This document shows, piece by piece, positions 8,202-18,011 of a stretch of 59,763 bases of DNA; position 1 is the stretch's first letter, and every line of letters begins with the position of its first letter. A model generated the notes under the pieces. It ran no database searches, had not been told where the DNA came from, and worked only from the letters and a program-made list of their open reading frames with translations. The translations under genes were made by a program, and so were the position numbers. Source of the stretch: DATGJX01 sp035279385 (GTDB lineage Bacteria; Vulcanimicrobiota; Vulcanimicrobiia; Vulcanimicrobiales; Vulcanimicrobiaceae); assembly GCA_035279385.1 (NCBI GenBank), contig DATEHZ010000064.1:1-59763 (forward strand). The letters run 5' to 3'.

Positions 8202-9434
8202 TTACCCGGTTTCTCGGCCGAGCGCGGTCGAGGAGGCATGCGTAACGCGGTCGCGCTCGCGAAGCGGCAGAATCCAGAGCGCGGCGAGGCCGGAGAGCAG
8301 CGCACCGCACGCGATGGTCGCGGGCACTCCGGCGACCGTGCCGAGCCATCCGCCGAACAGTGAACCCAGCGGAAGCGTTCCCCACACGAACGTGCGCATC
8401 GTTGCGTTCATTCGCCCTTGCAGACGCGTCTCTATCAGCGCCTGCCGGTAACTTACCTGATTGACGTTGTAGATCGGAACGCTGATCGCGACGATCGCTC
8501 CCTGTACGAAGAGCACGACGTACGGCGCGACCACTCCCGCCAGCAGAATGCACATTGCCGCGAGACCGCTAACGACGAGCGCGCCCGCGAGCGTCGGCCG
8601 CAGCCCGAAGCGGTTTCGTATCCGCACTGCGAAGAGCGCGCCGACGAATCCGAGGTTCGCAAACCCGTCCGCGAGGCCGAGTAACCCCGGCGCAAGGTGC
8701 AGTAAGCGGTACGCGTAGATGAAAAATACCGACGTGATCATCGCGCCGCCGAAATTCGTCGTTGCCGTCGCGCACAGAATCCAGCGAAGGTCGGTTGATT
8801 TAAAAACGACGCGCAAGCCTTCCGCCATCTCCGAGCGGACCGCACGCACGGATAGCCGCGGCCCCGCGTGCGGCTGTTCGTGCGCGCGAATTGTGAGAAG
8901 CGAAGCGACGGAAACGAGGTAAGACACGGCGTCCGCCGCTATCGCGAATGCGGCGCCGATCCATTGCACGAACGCGCCGGCAAGCGCGACGCCGGCCATG
9001 GTGGATCCCGAGTTGGAGAATTCGAGCTTGGCGTTGGCGTCGGTGAGCTGCTCCGCGGGCACGAGCACCGGCAAATACGATTGGTAGGCAATACCGAAGA
9101 ACGCCGACGCCGTTCCACTGAGCAGAGCCACCGCATAAAGCTGGGGCATTCCTAGGACTCCGCCGATTGCCGCGAGCGGAATCGACGCGAGGACAACAAA
9201 GCGCACGAGGTCGGCAACGATCATCATGCGCCGTCGCGAAACGCGGTCGGCAATCACGCCTACGAACATGCCCAAGATGGGGAAGGGCAGCGTCTGCAGC
9301 GCGGTTAGCACACCGACTTCCACAGCGCTCGCGTGAAGCACGAGCACGGCAAGCGTCGGCAGCGCAAACGTCGTAACGGCACTGCCGAGCAGACTTACCG
9401 TTTGCCCGAACCAGAGCTTGTTGAAGCTGCTCGT
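8202..9434 (-). CDS. MFS exporter (EntS-like), start codon unusual
   Basis: A major facilitator with twelve predicted helices. The loop motif GVIADRVSRRRMM (motif A) sits after helix 2 and GLRVVFKSTDLRW in the central loop. The first usual start is GTG at 9347 (381 aa), but the typical opening of this family, FNKLWFGQTVSLLGSAVTTFALP, is encoded upstream in frame back to 9425. No ATG, GTG or TTG precedes it before the stop at 9435-9437. The only candidate is ACG at 9432-9434, seven bases after AGAAGG. Either ACG starts translation or the 5' end is damaged near the repeat block that follows. Substrate unknown. Confidence 0.75.
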   Translation of the reverse strand, partial: TSSFNKLWFGQTVSLLGSAVTTFALPTLAVLVLHASAVEVGVLTALQTLPFPILGMFVGVIADRVSRRRMMIVADLVRFVVLASIPLAAIGGVLGMPQLYAVALLSGTASAFFGIAYQSYLPVLVPAEQLTDANAKLEFSNSGSTMAGVALAGAFVQWIGAAFAIAADAVSYLVSVASLLTIRAHEQPHAGPRLSVRAVRSEMAEGLRVVFKSTDLRWILCATATTNFGGAMITSVFFIYAYRLLHLAPGLLGLADGFANLGFVGALFAVRIRNRFGLRPTLAGALVVSGLAAMCILLAGVVAPYVVLFVQGAIVAISVPIYNVNQVSYRQALIETRLQGRMNATMRTFVWGTLPLGSLFGGWLGTVAGVPATIACGALLSGLAALWILPLRERDRVTHASSTALGRETG

Positions 9435-9516
9435 TTACGTGCCTTCTAGAAAAGCGACGTCGGTCGAGCGCCGGCGCTCCGCGGTGCGCTGCTTAAACTC
9501 GCTCACAGTGAAGAAA

Positions 9517-9762
9517 GTGCGCCTAGGACGGGGGTGCGTCCTTGTCGATTGCGGGGCCCTCGCCTGCGCTCGGGGGTGGTTCGACGAGCTCACCATGACG
9601 AGGGTTGGGCGGCGTTGCGTCGTTGTTGATTGCGGGGGCCTCGCCTGGGCTCGGGGGTGGTTCGACAAGCTCACCATGACGAGGAACAAATGTTGCGTCG
9701 TTGTTGATTGCGGGGGCCTCGACTGCGCTCGGGGGTGGTTCGACGAGCTCACCATGACGAGG
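9517..9762. repeat. Three tandem copies of a ~78-bp repeat
   Basis: Three head-to-tail units starting about 9530, 9612 and 9690, period 78-79 bases. Each holds a GC-rich part (GCGGGGGCCTCGCCTG) and ends in GGTTCGACGAGCTCACC followed by ATGACGAGG. A fourth copy is at 19645-19730 and shares the flank GTGCGCCTA with the first. Frames seen through the block only translate the repeat. It fills most of the 380-base gap between the MFS gene and the subtilase. Confidence 0.85.
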
Positions 9763-9815
9763 GAGGGCGACGCATTTCTGCGCCGCCACGGCCTTGTCAT
9801 CGTGAGGGATGAGGG

Positions 9816-12800
9816 TCAATAGGAGAACGGTTGGATCTGGAAGCTTCCGTAGCCGGAAACGAATGCGCGTCGCGTCGCGCCGTTGATGTTCAGGGAATTG
9901 AAGCCGTTGCCGAACGAGAACTGCTCCAGTGCTTCGAATTGCGACCCCGCCGAGTTCAGAACGTAGAGCGAAGAGAGCGAGTTGTTGTTATAGCCCGCGT
10001 CGGGCGAAATGGGCGCTTCCGCGAAGAACAGATGATTGACCGGGTCGTTGGCGACCCGGACGAATACCGTTCCTCCGAGTACGGCCGGAATCGACGTCGT
10101 CCGCACCGATCCGGAGGTCAGATCGATGTAGTGCAATCCGCAGCCCGGAGCGCCGAGGCTGGAAGCGAAACCCAAGTGCAGGACCGGATCGATGACAAAA
10201 TCGCCGACACGGCTGCAGTAGTCCGTCGTCAAGTACGAGGCCGTATTCGCGTTGAAGTCGACCGAGACGATGGGCGTCGAGACGCGGCCGAAGAAAGACT
10301 GATTCGCTATCACGTAGCCCGTGTTCGTGGACGAATCATAGTCGAACGCCGAGAGATGGAATCCGAACGACGAAAACATACCGTCGAGCGGAACCAACTG
10401 GCCGAACGTATTGTGTCCCACGTCCGAAACGAATGCCGCCAAGCCGTCCGTGCCCAGACTTTGCTCGTCGCGTATCAGAAACGCGGCTCTGCCCGGAACC
10501 GAATTCCGTCCGGCGCCCACCACGTCCGTCGTCGTCGTTGCCAGCGGCGGGGTCCATGCACCGCCCGGCGCTGCGGCGCTCGCTACGTTCGGGACGAATT
10601 CGAACGTCGATGCGTCGAACGGCGGAATTGGATTACCAAGCGGGATCGCAGAGCCGTCCCACATCGAACGGAAGAGTCCCGCATCACCTGCAAACAGACC
10701 GTTGTCCGGCACGTCGAAACGGTGATAGCCGCCGTTTTGCTGCGCGATCGGCGCGCTCATCGCGAGGGTGCGCTGATCGAACGAATACACGGAGGAGAGC
10801 CACTCGCCGTCGGCAAGCGGTTGCGCAGAGGTTACCAATCCGTCAGTACCGGCACCGGCGATCGAGAACCCGCCGTACGTCGATCCGCCGTCGGGCGTTA
10901 CGCCGCCGTCTTCCGTGATGAAGCTGACGTCGCTGGCCTCGCCGGCGGCACCGGTGCCGGAAAGCGGAATGACGCGCACGGTATGCTCGAGCGTCGGCAA
11001 GAGATTCATTTGCGCAGCGCTGAGCACGACCGTGCCCTTCGTTCCCGCAAGCGTTTGCACGTAGACCGAGCCGCTATCGATCCCGTTTTGATCGACGATG
11101 CTGCCGTTGGGATTGCCGACCGTATTTTCCGACCCGTAGATCGTCGGCCCCGCCGCGCTGATTTCCAGAAGCGCACCCGTCGCGTTCGGGACGTTTGAAA
11201 CGTCGTACGAAACGCGTGCGGTTCCGCCGTACGGAAGCTCGGCAAAGTGCGCGGGGGCCGCGGTGCTGCCGGGATTCGGTACGAAAAGCGGCGCGGGCGG
11301 ACGTGCGTCGCTTGCAGCGGTCTGCACGCGCGTGTACGCAAAGTCGCTGTACAGCACCATATTCGTGTTCAGCAATATGCCGATGCCGTAGATGCCGTCG
11401 CCCTGCAGCGCGCTGACCGGAACGGTCACGGTCCCCTTGCTTTGATACAGCGGCTGAATGTACGCCGGATAGAACAGGTTGCCGGAATACGCATTCACGC
11501 GGCCCGGGTGAGAGACGAACAACTGCGCGTTCGCGAGCAGCGCAGAGGGAAACGCGCTGAAATCATACGCGATGTTCATCGTGGGACCGGTCGTCACCGG
11601 CGCGACGTTGGGCGCCAGCACGCGTTCCGTCGTTTGCTGCGAGGGACCGAACGTGAGCGTAAACGTCGTTTGCGCGAGCGCGTGATATCCGTGCGCGGCG
11701 CGATACGTCAGCGCGATCGTCCGCGTACTCGGCGAGGTGACGGGCAGTCCCGCCGCTTGGAGCAGCTGCGCGGGCAGAAACCGCGCGAAACGAGTCGTTG
11801 CCAGAACTTTCGAAGCGCTGCCGTTCACGACGCTGAGCTGATAGGTCGCGTCGTCCGGAATGCCTTCCCAGTCCGGAGCGATCGTGATGTACTCTTGCAT
11901 CCGCATGCCGTTCGGCTGGCCCGTATTTCCGTCGATCGGCCCAAGCAGATCGATGTAGCCCGGGTCGGTGTCGGTCGTGAACGTCGTGTCGATCGCCGAA
12001 AAGTACCGGCCGCTCTGAAACCGGTTGTCGAAGCGCGCCGAATCCCGCTGCATGATCGAAACGTGCGGAACGGCCGGCACCAGCGGCTGGCCGGACTGCG
12101 CCATCAAATTCGAAACCAGACGGCCGAGGTCGACTTGCGGGCCGACGTTCAGCGGTTGGTCTGCCTGTGGAATCTCCGAAACCGGATTGCCGCTTTGCGC
12201 CAGCGCCGCACGCACGTCGACAGCCTTTTGAAACGGATGACCGGTAAGGCGCGCGACCTGCAGCGCGACGGAGGCCGCGGCCGCAACCTGCGGAGCGGAT
12301 GCCGACGTGCCGCCGCTGATGACGACGCCGATCGCATTATAATTGCCGGAGCCGTGGAGGACAGACAGCACGTTATCCGACGGGGCCGCGACATTGACGC
12401 GCGATCCGAATCCGCTCGAGAATCCGCTGAAGCCGTCGTACCGGGTCTCCGGCACGCTCCGCACGTCCGGGTTCGCGGCGTTGGCCGGATCGCTCGGATT
12501 GACGACGGCGATGTCGTCCATCGTCGTGCCGCCGACGTCAATCGCGCCGGTGTCGATCACGCGTGACGGACCCGTCGTCAGCCCGACGTCGTCGAGAATC
12601 GTTTGATCCGAAACATTGGTAACGACGTTCGTGGCCGCGGATCCGCCGGTCGCGCCGATTGCCGCGTTCGTGTACGTTCTCGTGCCGTCGTTGGCGGAGA
12701 TGCACACGACCACGTTCTTGCCGCCGACGATCGTCGCGACCGCGCTCTGTACGAGCGGATCTTCCTCGAAATAGCGTCCCGGAAAACCTTGTGTGTCGAA

Positions 12801-14210
12801 GCCGAAGCCCAGGCTCGCGGTGATGACGTTGGGCGCCGGCGTTTGATTCGCCGCGGCAAGAAACGCGGCGACGATGTTGCTCGTGTACGGAATCTGCGGA
12901 ACGACCAGGCGATACTGCGCACCCGGCGCGATGCCCAGCAAATCCGCATACCCCGATGCCTGAGCACCTCCGCGCTGCACGTCGTGCGGCAGCGGCGCCA
13001 TCATCGAGAAGTCCAAGCCGATCTCTTCGTCCTGTGCGTCACCCGTATTGCACGCCTCCGCGTCGCCCAGCACGTTGCCTCGCGCGTCGACGGTGTATGC
13101 CGGAATCAGCGGAAAGCCGGGCCAGTCCAAGTAGTGCTGATTGCCGATCAGGCGGGTCGTCGGACCGAAAAAGCCGGTCGGGAGTTCGCAGGGATCGTTG
13201 ACGTTGCTCAGCGCGCGCGAGTCCGTAATGTCGCCGATCGATACGTTGGTGATGATCTCGCCTTGTCCGGGATACTGACCGAAGCGCTTTTTGATCGCGT
13301 CGTACGCCGCGAGTGCATTGACCCCCGTCGGCGCCAGCATCGGCTGGGCGTCGGCGATCACCGCGTAGTTATCCGGCAATTCCGAAGCGCCGGGCGCAAC
13401 CGCGAACCGCGAGCGAACGCCGTTCGTGCGAACCTGCGCAGCCTTTTTCACGGCTTGCATCATCTGCGGCGCCGACAGCTGCGCGCGCGATACCGCGAGC
13501 GTAGAGACTTGCCAATCCGGTTCCGCAAAGACGATTCCCGGAGTGCCGCGCAGCGACGCAATCGCGCGCATGACGTTTGACGCCGTGAAGTGCACGACGT
13601 ACGCGTTGGCAAGATCGGCACGCGGAGCCGCGCCTCGCGCCTGGGCCGCCATGCGCATCCCTTCGACTTGCGAACGCGAAATCGCCGTGCCAATGCGCGT
13701 GAGTCGATCCGCACCGATTTTGCCGAGCGCAGTATTGACGTACGATTGGTTGGTGTACGAGAACGCACCGTTGACAAGAGCGGCGCTGCGCTGCCGCGCG
13801 AACGCCGCGCGCTGCTGCAGCAGACTCGCCGCCGGAACCGTTACCGAATCACTCGTAGGGGCCGATCCGGCGCCGAAGACGACGATGGCTCGATTCGACG
13901 CGTACGGCTGCCGTTGCGCGTTTTCGAGTTCATTTTTGACGCCGTCCCGATCTGCCACGTTGGCTGCGACGTGACGTACTTGTTTGTACTTCCCGTCCTT
14001 GCCGAATATCATGGTCAAACCGTCGGCGTAGACCGAAGCCCGGTCGCCGTTCGCAAGGGTAACTTCATACAGCACTTTCGAGGGCACCGTGGCACGCGGT
14101 GCATCCGGATGCCGCGGAGTGGTTACCGCTGCCGGCGTCGTGTTCGTCGCACCGATCAGCAAAACGAGCGTCGCTGCGCAGGCGCGCGCGACAACCGACT
14201 TAATACGCAA
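9816..14210 (-). CDS. Large secreted subtilase (S8-like serine protease)
   Basis: About 1464 residues with a signal peptide (hydrophobic stretch to about residue 25). TTG at 14210 has GGGAG at good distance; another TTG lies at 14216. An I9-like propeptide region ends around FAEPDWQV. The catalytic domain shows the Ser motif GGTSASAPQVAAA and the oxyanion Asn in VVCISANDG. The Asp is probably in VSIGDITDS, and the His is unclear: the usual HGT is replaced by something like PLPHDVQRGG ahead of LLGIAPGA. About 800 further residues form beta-rich repeats without a recognised domain. The 5' end overlaps the upstream lipoprotein gene, so the two are coupled. Confidence 0.75.
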   Translation of the reverse strand: MRIKSVVARACAATLVLLIGATNTTPAAVTTPRHPDAPRATVPSKVLYEVTLANGDRASVYADGLTMIFGKDGKYKQVRHVAANVADRDGVKNELENAQRQPYASNRAIVVFGAGSAPTSDSVTVPAASLLQQRAAFARQRSAALVNGAFSYTNQSYVNTALGKIGADRLTRIGTAISRSQVEGMRMAAQARGAAPRADLANAYVVHFTASNVMRAIASLRGTPGIVFAEPDWQVSTLAVSRAQLSAPQMMQAVKKAAQVRTNGVRSRFAVAPGASELPDNYAVIADAQPMLAPTGVNALAAYDAIKKRFGQYPGQGEIITNVSIGDITDSRALSNVNDPCELPTGFFGPTTRLIGNQHYLDWPGFPLIPAYTVDARGNVLGDAEACNTGDAQDEEIGLDFSMMAPLPHDVQRGGAQASGYADLLGIAPGAQYRLVVPQIPYTSNIVAAFLAAANQTPAPNVITASLGFGFDTQGFPGRYFEEDPLVQSAVATIVGGKNVVVCISANDGTRTYTNAAIGATGGSAATNVVTNVSDQTILDDVGLTTGPSRVIDTGAIDVGGTTMDDIAVVNPSDPANAANPDVRSVPETRYDGFSGFSSGFGSRVNVAAPSDNVLSVLHGSGNYNAIGVVISGGTSASAPQVAAAASVALQVARLTGHPFQKAVDVRAALAQSGNPVSEIPQADQPLNVGPQVDLGRLVSNLMAQSGQPLVPAVPHVSIMQRDSARFDNRFQSGRYFSAIDTTFTTDTDPGYIDLLGPIDGNTGQPNGMRMQEYITIAPDWEGIPDDATYQLSVVNGSASKVLATTRFARFLPAQLLQAAGLPVTSPSTRTIALTYRAAHGYHALAQTTFTLTFGPSQQTTERVLAPNVAPVTTGPTMNIAYDFSAFPSALLANAQLFVSHPGRVNAYSGNLFYPAYIQPLYQSKGTVTVPVSALQGDGIYGIGILLNTNMVLYSDFAYTRVQTAASDARPPAPLFVPNPGSTAAPAHFAELPYGGTARVSYDVSNVPNATGALLEISAAGPTIYGSENTVGNPNGSIVDQNGIDSGSVYVQTLAGTKGTVVLSAAQMNLLPTLEHTVRVIPLSGTGAAGEASDVSFITEDGGVTPDGGSTYGGFSIAGAGTDGLVTSAQPLADGEWLSSVYSFDQRTLAMSAPIAQQNGGYHRFDVPDNGLFAGDAGLFRSMWDGSAIPLGNPIPPFDASTFEFVPNVASAAAPGGAWTPPLATTTTDVVGAGRNSVPGRAAFLIRDEQSLGTDGLAAFVSDVGHNTFGQLVPLDGMFSSFGFHLSAFDYDSSTNTGYVIANQSFFGRVSTPIVSVDFNANTASYLTTDYCSRVGDFVIDPVLHLGFASSLGAPGCGLHYIDLTSGSVRTTSIPAVLGGTVFVRVANDPVNHLFFAEAPISPDAGYNNNSLSSLYVLNSAGSQFEALEQFSFGNGFNSLNINGATRRAFVSGYGSFQIQPFSY

Positions 14211-15828
14211 CTGCAACTCCCTGTGGGTTGGAGACGCCAGCCGATGACGGCGGGCGCAGGACGATCGTGGGATCGAGCGTGAGGTCCGGAGCGTACGCAG
14301 CGACGGTTCCGGCCGAAGACTCTGCTACGAAAATGCGATCCAGCGCGGAATCGTAAGCCAGTTCCGCGGGAAGATTCGGATCCGCTACGGCGATGGCCGG
14401 CGGCGCGCTCGCGGTCAGCGGCAGACGCCAGAGCTCGCCGCTGCCGGAAACCGTGCCGCTCACCCATGCAGTCGTACCGTCGAGGCTCGCGAGAATCTGC
14501 CCCGGCGTGCCGGTAACCGGCGCGAGCGGAACGTGCTGGAGACCCCAGAACGGTGCCGCGCCATAGAGCGTATACGCGTCGAGCTGCTGCGTCGATGCGT
14601 TTGAAACCAGCCACACTTCGCTTTGCGTCGCGGACGGCGGCACGTAGGCGCCCCCCGTTGCCGACGTGACGGCGAAGGGTGACAGCGTCGCCGTATCGCC
14701 GGTGGCGCCGCCGGTGAACGAGCTCGCGATGATCGCGCTGGCGCTCGAAACGCCGAGTATTTGGTCCTGGAAAATTCGCGAGGACCAGGCGACGGACGTT
14801 ACGCCGGCAATCGGCGAGGGCGTGAATCCGCTGCGCGGGTTTCCGTCGGTATCGAACGCGTGAATGGTGCCCGATCCCGAATCGGCCACGAACATCGTTT
14901 GATCGGAGGGGTCGTACGCGAGGGAAACCGGCTTCTGCAGCCCGGAAAATGCGCCGCTCGCGAGCTGCACCGGCGTGCCGGCGTCGTCATACGCGAGCAC
15001 GCTTCCGGAAGCGTACGCGACGAACACCTCGCTGCGCTGCGCGATGGACGAGGTGGTCGTCACCGTCGTGTTCTGCGTGTCGGTAGCGCGCGCGGTCAAC
15101 GTACCCGTATAACCGGCGGGCGCTTGCGCCGTCGCGACGATGTTGAATTGCGAGGGACCTGATCCGGGCAGAACGGCGAAGTACGAATTCCCGGAATTGG
15201 TCTGCAGCGTAACGCCCGGAGCGATCCCCGGCGGCACGATGGCGTTCCCGTCCGCGTCGCGCGGGGTCACCGCCAAGGTTATGCTATGCGGTCCGACGAC
15301 GGCATATCCGCCGCGCGTGCTCGCCAAATAGGGTTGATTCGGCAGCGGATCGATCGTTACCGATCGGACGATGCCGTTGACGACGGCCGAAACGGTGTTG
15401 AGTGTGCCGGCCACGACGGGCTGCACCACCGTAACCTGGCCGAGCAGCGTTCCCGACGGAGCTCCCGCCGAGGTTTGCGGCGCGTCGTACAGCGACACCA
15501 CGAACGTGTCGGTTCCCACCGGCGCTTGCAGCGCCAGGCTCGATAGCGCGGAACTTCCTTTATTGACGAACGCGCTCAGCGATGGGTCGGCGTTTACCGT
15601 GACGAGGGCGCTCTGCGCGCTCGGTGAAACGAATTGCGGTTTTCGCGCCGCGGATTGCCCGGCGCTCGACGGCCACGCGATGGAAAAGGATACCGGAGCG
15701 AGCGACTTCGTCTGAGGGGTAGGCAGTGCGTCGTGCGCTGACGACGAGCACCCGGTAAGCGCGCTAACCGCACCGGCCAGCGCCAATGCGGCGATGCGCC
15801 GCGTTCGAAAATGAAGCTCTGCGATCAT
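14200..15828 (-). CDS. Lipoprotein with NHL/SMP-30-like beta-propeller
   Basis: 542 residues. The signal ends in a lipobox (ALTGC, then SSS). After an Ig-like N-terminal region (VGTDTFVVSLYDAP...GQVTVVQPVVAGTLNTVSAVVNG), the C-terminal half has repeated blade signatures such as SLAYDPSDQTMFVADSGSGTI and ELAYDSALDRIFVAESSAGTV. It is a paralogue of the 528-residue lipoprotein at 16421-18007, sharing the PVGxDTF and VVAGxxNTxxAxVNG blocks. It overlaps the subtilase gene by about 10 bases and is probably co-translated with it. Role unknown; surface binding is likely. Confidence 0.75.
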   Translation of the reverse strand: MIAELHFRTRRIAALALAGAVSALTGCSSSAHDALPTPQTKSLAPVSFSIAWPSSAGQSAARKPQFVSPSAQSALVTVNADPSLSAFVNKGSSALSSLALQAPVGTDTFVVSLYDAPQTSAGAPSGTLLGQVTVVQPVVAGTLNTVSAVVNGIVRSVTIDPLPNQPYLASTRGGYAVVGPHSITLAVTPRDADGNAIVPPGIAPGVTLQTNSGNSYFAVLPGSGPSQFNIVATAQAPAGYTGTLTARATDTQNTTVTTTSSIAQRSEVFVAYASGSVLAYDDAGTPVQLASGAFSGLQKPVSLAYDPSDQTMFVADSGSGTIHAFDTDGNPRSGFTPSPIAGVTSVAWSSRIFQDQILGVSSASAIIASSFTGGATGDTATLSPFAVTSATGGAYVPPSATQSEVWLVSNASTQQLDAYTLYGAAPFWGLQHVPLAPVTGTPGQILASLDGTTAWVSGTVSGSGELWRLPLTASAPPAIAVADPNLPAELAYDSALDRIFVAESSAGTVAAYAPDLTLDPTIVLRPPSSAGVSNPQGVAVAY

Positions 15829-16001
15829 GTTGGTCGACCGATTCGCTCATCGCGCGGCGTGCGCTCTTTGGTTGTCACACCCATGACACCGAGACGCATT
15901 TCGTCGGTCGCGTGCGTGAAAAGGACGCGTCAAATTGCCGATACTGACGCCAAGGTGACATATCACAAGGGCGTGGACGCCAAGTTGCGTACCGAGCGGA
16001 A
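15829..16001. other. Divergent intergenic region between two lipoprotein units
   Basis: 173 bases between divergently transcribed lipoprotein genes, so it should hold both promoters. A short direct repeat, GACGCCAAG, occurs twice in the right half (about 15948 and 15977). No clear -35/-10 pair could be fixed. Confidence 0.3.
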
Positions 16002-16421
16002 ATGAAATTGCGAGAGACGCTTTTGACGATCGCGTGCGCGTCGCTGCTCACCGCCTGCGGCGGGGGCGGCGGCGGTTCCGCTGCGCCGGTTCCCATCGTG
16101 ACACCGACTCCGACTCCTTCGCCTACGCCATCGCCGGCGCCGCTCACGGTTTCACCGTCGACGATGTCGTTCGTCGCGAGCGGCGCCCAGCAGCGCGCAA
16201 CGGCTGCGGAGAGCAACTACTCCGGTTCGTTCACGGCAGCGGCGGATGCCGCAAGCTGCACGAACGTGGCAACCGTCGCGCCCGTTTCCGGAACGCCCGG
16301 CGCTTTTACGGTCACCTCGGGCACCGCCGCCGGAACGTGCTCCATCGCCGTCACGGACGCGAACGGTCAGAAGGCGGCCATCACCGTCACCGTCACGATC
16401 ACGCAAGGAACGATCCAGTAA
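16002..16421 (+). CDS. Small lipoprotein with bacterial Ig-like tail
   Basis: 139 residues. Signal peptide with lipobox LLTAC followed by six glycines, then a Thr/Pro repeat linker (TPTPTPSPTPSP), then one Ig-like beta domain ending CSIAVTDANGQKA...VTVTVT, a pattern shared by bacterial Ig-like (BIg2-type) domains. Two Cys in the domain could form a disulfide. The stop overlaps the next ATG by one base (TAATG), so it is coupled to the beta-propeller lipoprotein. Confidence 0.7.
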   Translation: MKLRETLLTIACASLLTACGGGGGGSAAPVPIVTPTPTPSPTPSPAPLTVSPSTMSFVASGAQQRATAAESNYSGSFTAAADAASCTNVATVAPVSGTPGAFTVTSGTAAGTCSIAVTDANGQKAAITVTVTITQGTIQ

Positions 16422-18007
16422 TGCACGGCCGCCGCTCTTTGCTGCGATGCGCCGGCGCCGCTGCGTGCATTGCACTGCTTGCCGCGTGCAGCGGCGGGAC
16501 GCCGGCGCTGCCGCCTGCCCGCGGCGCGCAGGCGTTGCAAGACGTTTCCTTCACGATGCACTGGCCGTCGCGCCGGGATCTCGCCCACCTGCGACGTCCG
16601 CTCTATATATCGCCGAGCACGCTGTCCGTGGTGATCGAAGTCAACAGCGATCCCACGCTGACCGTGAAGGCCGACAATCCCTCTACCGCCGGCAGCACCG
16701 CGACCTCCACCGTGAACGTTGCCGCGCCCGTGGGATCGGACACGTTCTACTTCACGCTTTGGGACGGCACCGGCGGCACGGGCAACGAGCTCGGGCAGGC
16801 GCAGGTCACGCAAACGGTTGTCGCCGGTAAAGTCAACACGATTGGGGCGACCGTCAACGGCGTCCTCGCAAAGATCGGCATCAGCCCCGACGCCGGCCAG
16901 CCGTTCCTCGAAGTGGGAACGAATTCCGGCGGCACGCCGGCATTTACGATGGTCGGCGACGTTCCGGCGACGTTCGCAATCTCTCCGCTCGACGCCGACG
17001 GCAACGTCATCGTCGCGCCTGGAGCCGTCCCCTCCATCTCACTTGCCGGTTCGGATCCCTCGCTCGCCGTTGCGCAGACGAGCGGCAATCATTACACGGT
17101 GCAAGTTGTCGCGCCGCCGTCGCCGGGCGTGCATCCCTCGCTGGTTGCAAGCGGATCCGACGGAAACGGATTTACGGCGACGACGCACGTTCCGCTCGTC
17201 GTATCTCCCGCAATCTTCGTCGCTTCCGCAAATGGTACGAGCGGGCTCGTGCAAATTTTGGACGGGAGCGGAACGCCGGTGCCGCTCAGCGGTGCGTTCG
17301 CGGGGCTGCAGCATCCGAACGGCATCGCATACGACGCCGCGGATCGGCGCGTATTCGTCACAGACACGGCCGGCGGCGGAACCGTCTTTGCCTTTACCGA
17401 GGACGGCAAAGCGGCGGGTATCGCTCCAATCGGTTTTTCCGGAGCAACCGCGATCGCATACGATCCACAGAACGGTCAGATCTACGTGACCGCGCAAGCG
17501 CAGAATACCGTCGGCGTCTTCACCGTGCAAGGCGCTGCCGTTACCGCTTCCGGTTTTGCGGGTTTGAACGCGCCGAACGGAATCGCCCTATCGGGCTCCA
17601 ACCTTTGCGTCACGAGCGCGACGGCAGGACAGAATCCCGCGTGCTTCACCGCGTCGGGGGCGGCCGCTCCGCCGACCGTATGGCAAAGCTCGACGATCGC
17701 ATCCACCGCCGTTGCCTACGATCCGGTACGGAACGCGCTTTGGATAGCGGGCAACGCGTCGGGTTCTCCGTCGCTTACGGGATACGACGCGTCAAACGGG
17801 TACTCACAGTACGCATACACGAGCGGGCTGACGTCGCCGGCAGGCGTCGCCTTCAATCCGATGCTGCAAGAAGTCGCCGTGCTCGACGGCGGCAGCGCTA
17901 ACATCCTCGAATTTCAAGACACCTGGCCGTACCTTCAAGACACGGCCTCGACGATTCCACTTCCCGCCGGTACCGGAACGCCGGCGGCCTTCACCCTCAC
18001 GTACTGA
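16421..18007 (+). CDS. Lipoprotein with NHL/SMP-30-like beta-propeller (paralogue)
   Basis: 528 residues from the ATG in TAATG. The signal has a lipobox (LLAAC, then SGG). An Ig-like region holds PVGSDTFYFTLWDG and VVAGKVNTIGATVNG. Five or so propeller blades follow, e.g. GIAYDAADRRVFVTDTAGGGTV, AIAYDPQNGQIYVT and AVAYDPVRNALWIAG. It is closely related to the lipoprotein on the opposite strand (14200-15828), probably by inverted duplication. It ends four bases from the convergent TPR regulator. No enzymatic residues are evident. Confidence 0.75.
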   Translation: MHGRRSLLRCAGAAACIALLAACSGGTPALPPARGAQALQDVSFTMHWPSRRDLAHLRRPLYISPSTLSVVIEVNSDPTLTVKADNPSTAGSTATSTVNVAAPVGSDTFYFTLWDGTGGTGNELGQAQVTQTVVAGKVNTIGATVNGVLAKIGISPDAGQPFLEVGTNSGGTPAFTMVGDVPATFAISPLDADGNVIVAPGAVPSISLAGSDPSLAVAQTSGNHYTVQVVAPPSPGVHPSLVASGSDGNGFTATTHVPLVVSPAIFVASANGTSGLVQILDGSGTPVPLSGAFAGLQHPNGIAYDAADRRVFVTDTAGGGTVFAFTEDGKAAGIAPIGFSGATAIAYDPQNGQIYVTAQAQNTVGVFTVQGAAVTASGFAGLNAPNGIALSGSNLCVTSATAGQNPACFTASGAAAPPTVWQSSTIASTAVAYDPVRNALWIAGNASGSPSLTGYDASNGYSQYAYTSGLTSPAGVAFNPMLQEVAVLDGGSANILEFQDTWPYLQDTASTIPLPAGTGTPAAFTLTY

Positions 18008-18011
18008 TTCG

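Noticed and set aside
9600..9700. tRNA-like GGTTCGA stretches
   Set aside because: GGTTCGA belongs to the repeat; no acceptor or anticodon arms can be folded.
9418..9822. Frames through the repeat block encoding VDCGGL...ARGWFDELTMTR
   Set aside because: They only translate the 78-bp repeat in both strands.
9830..13580. Several plus-strand frames opposite the subtilase
   Set aside because: Arg-rich shadow translations with no signal, motif or ribosome-binding site.
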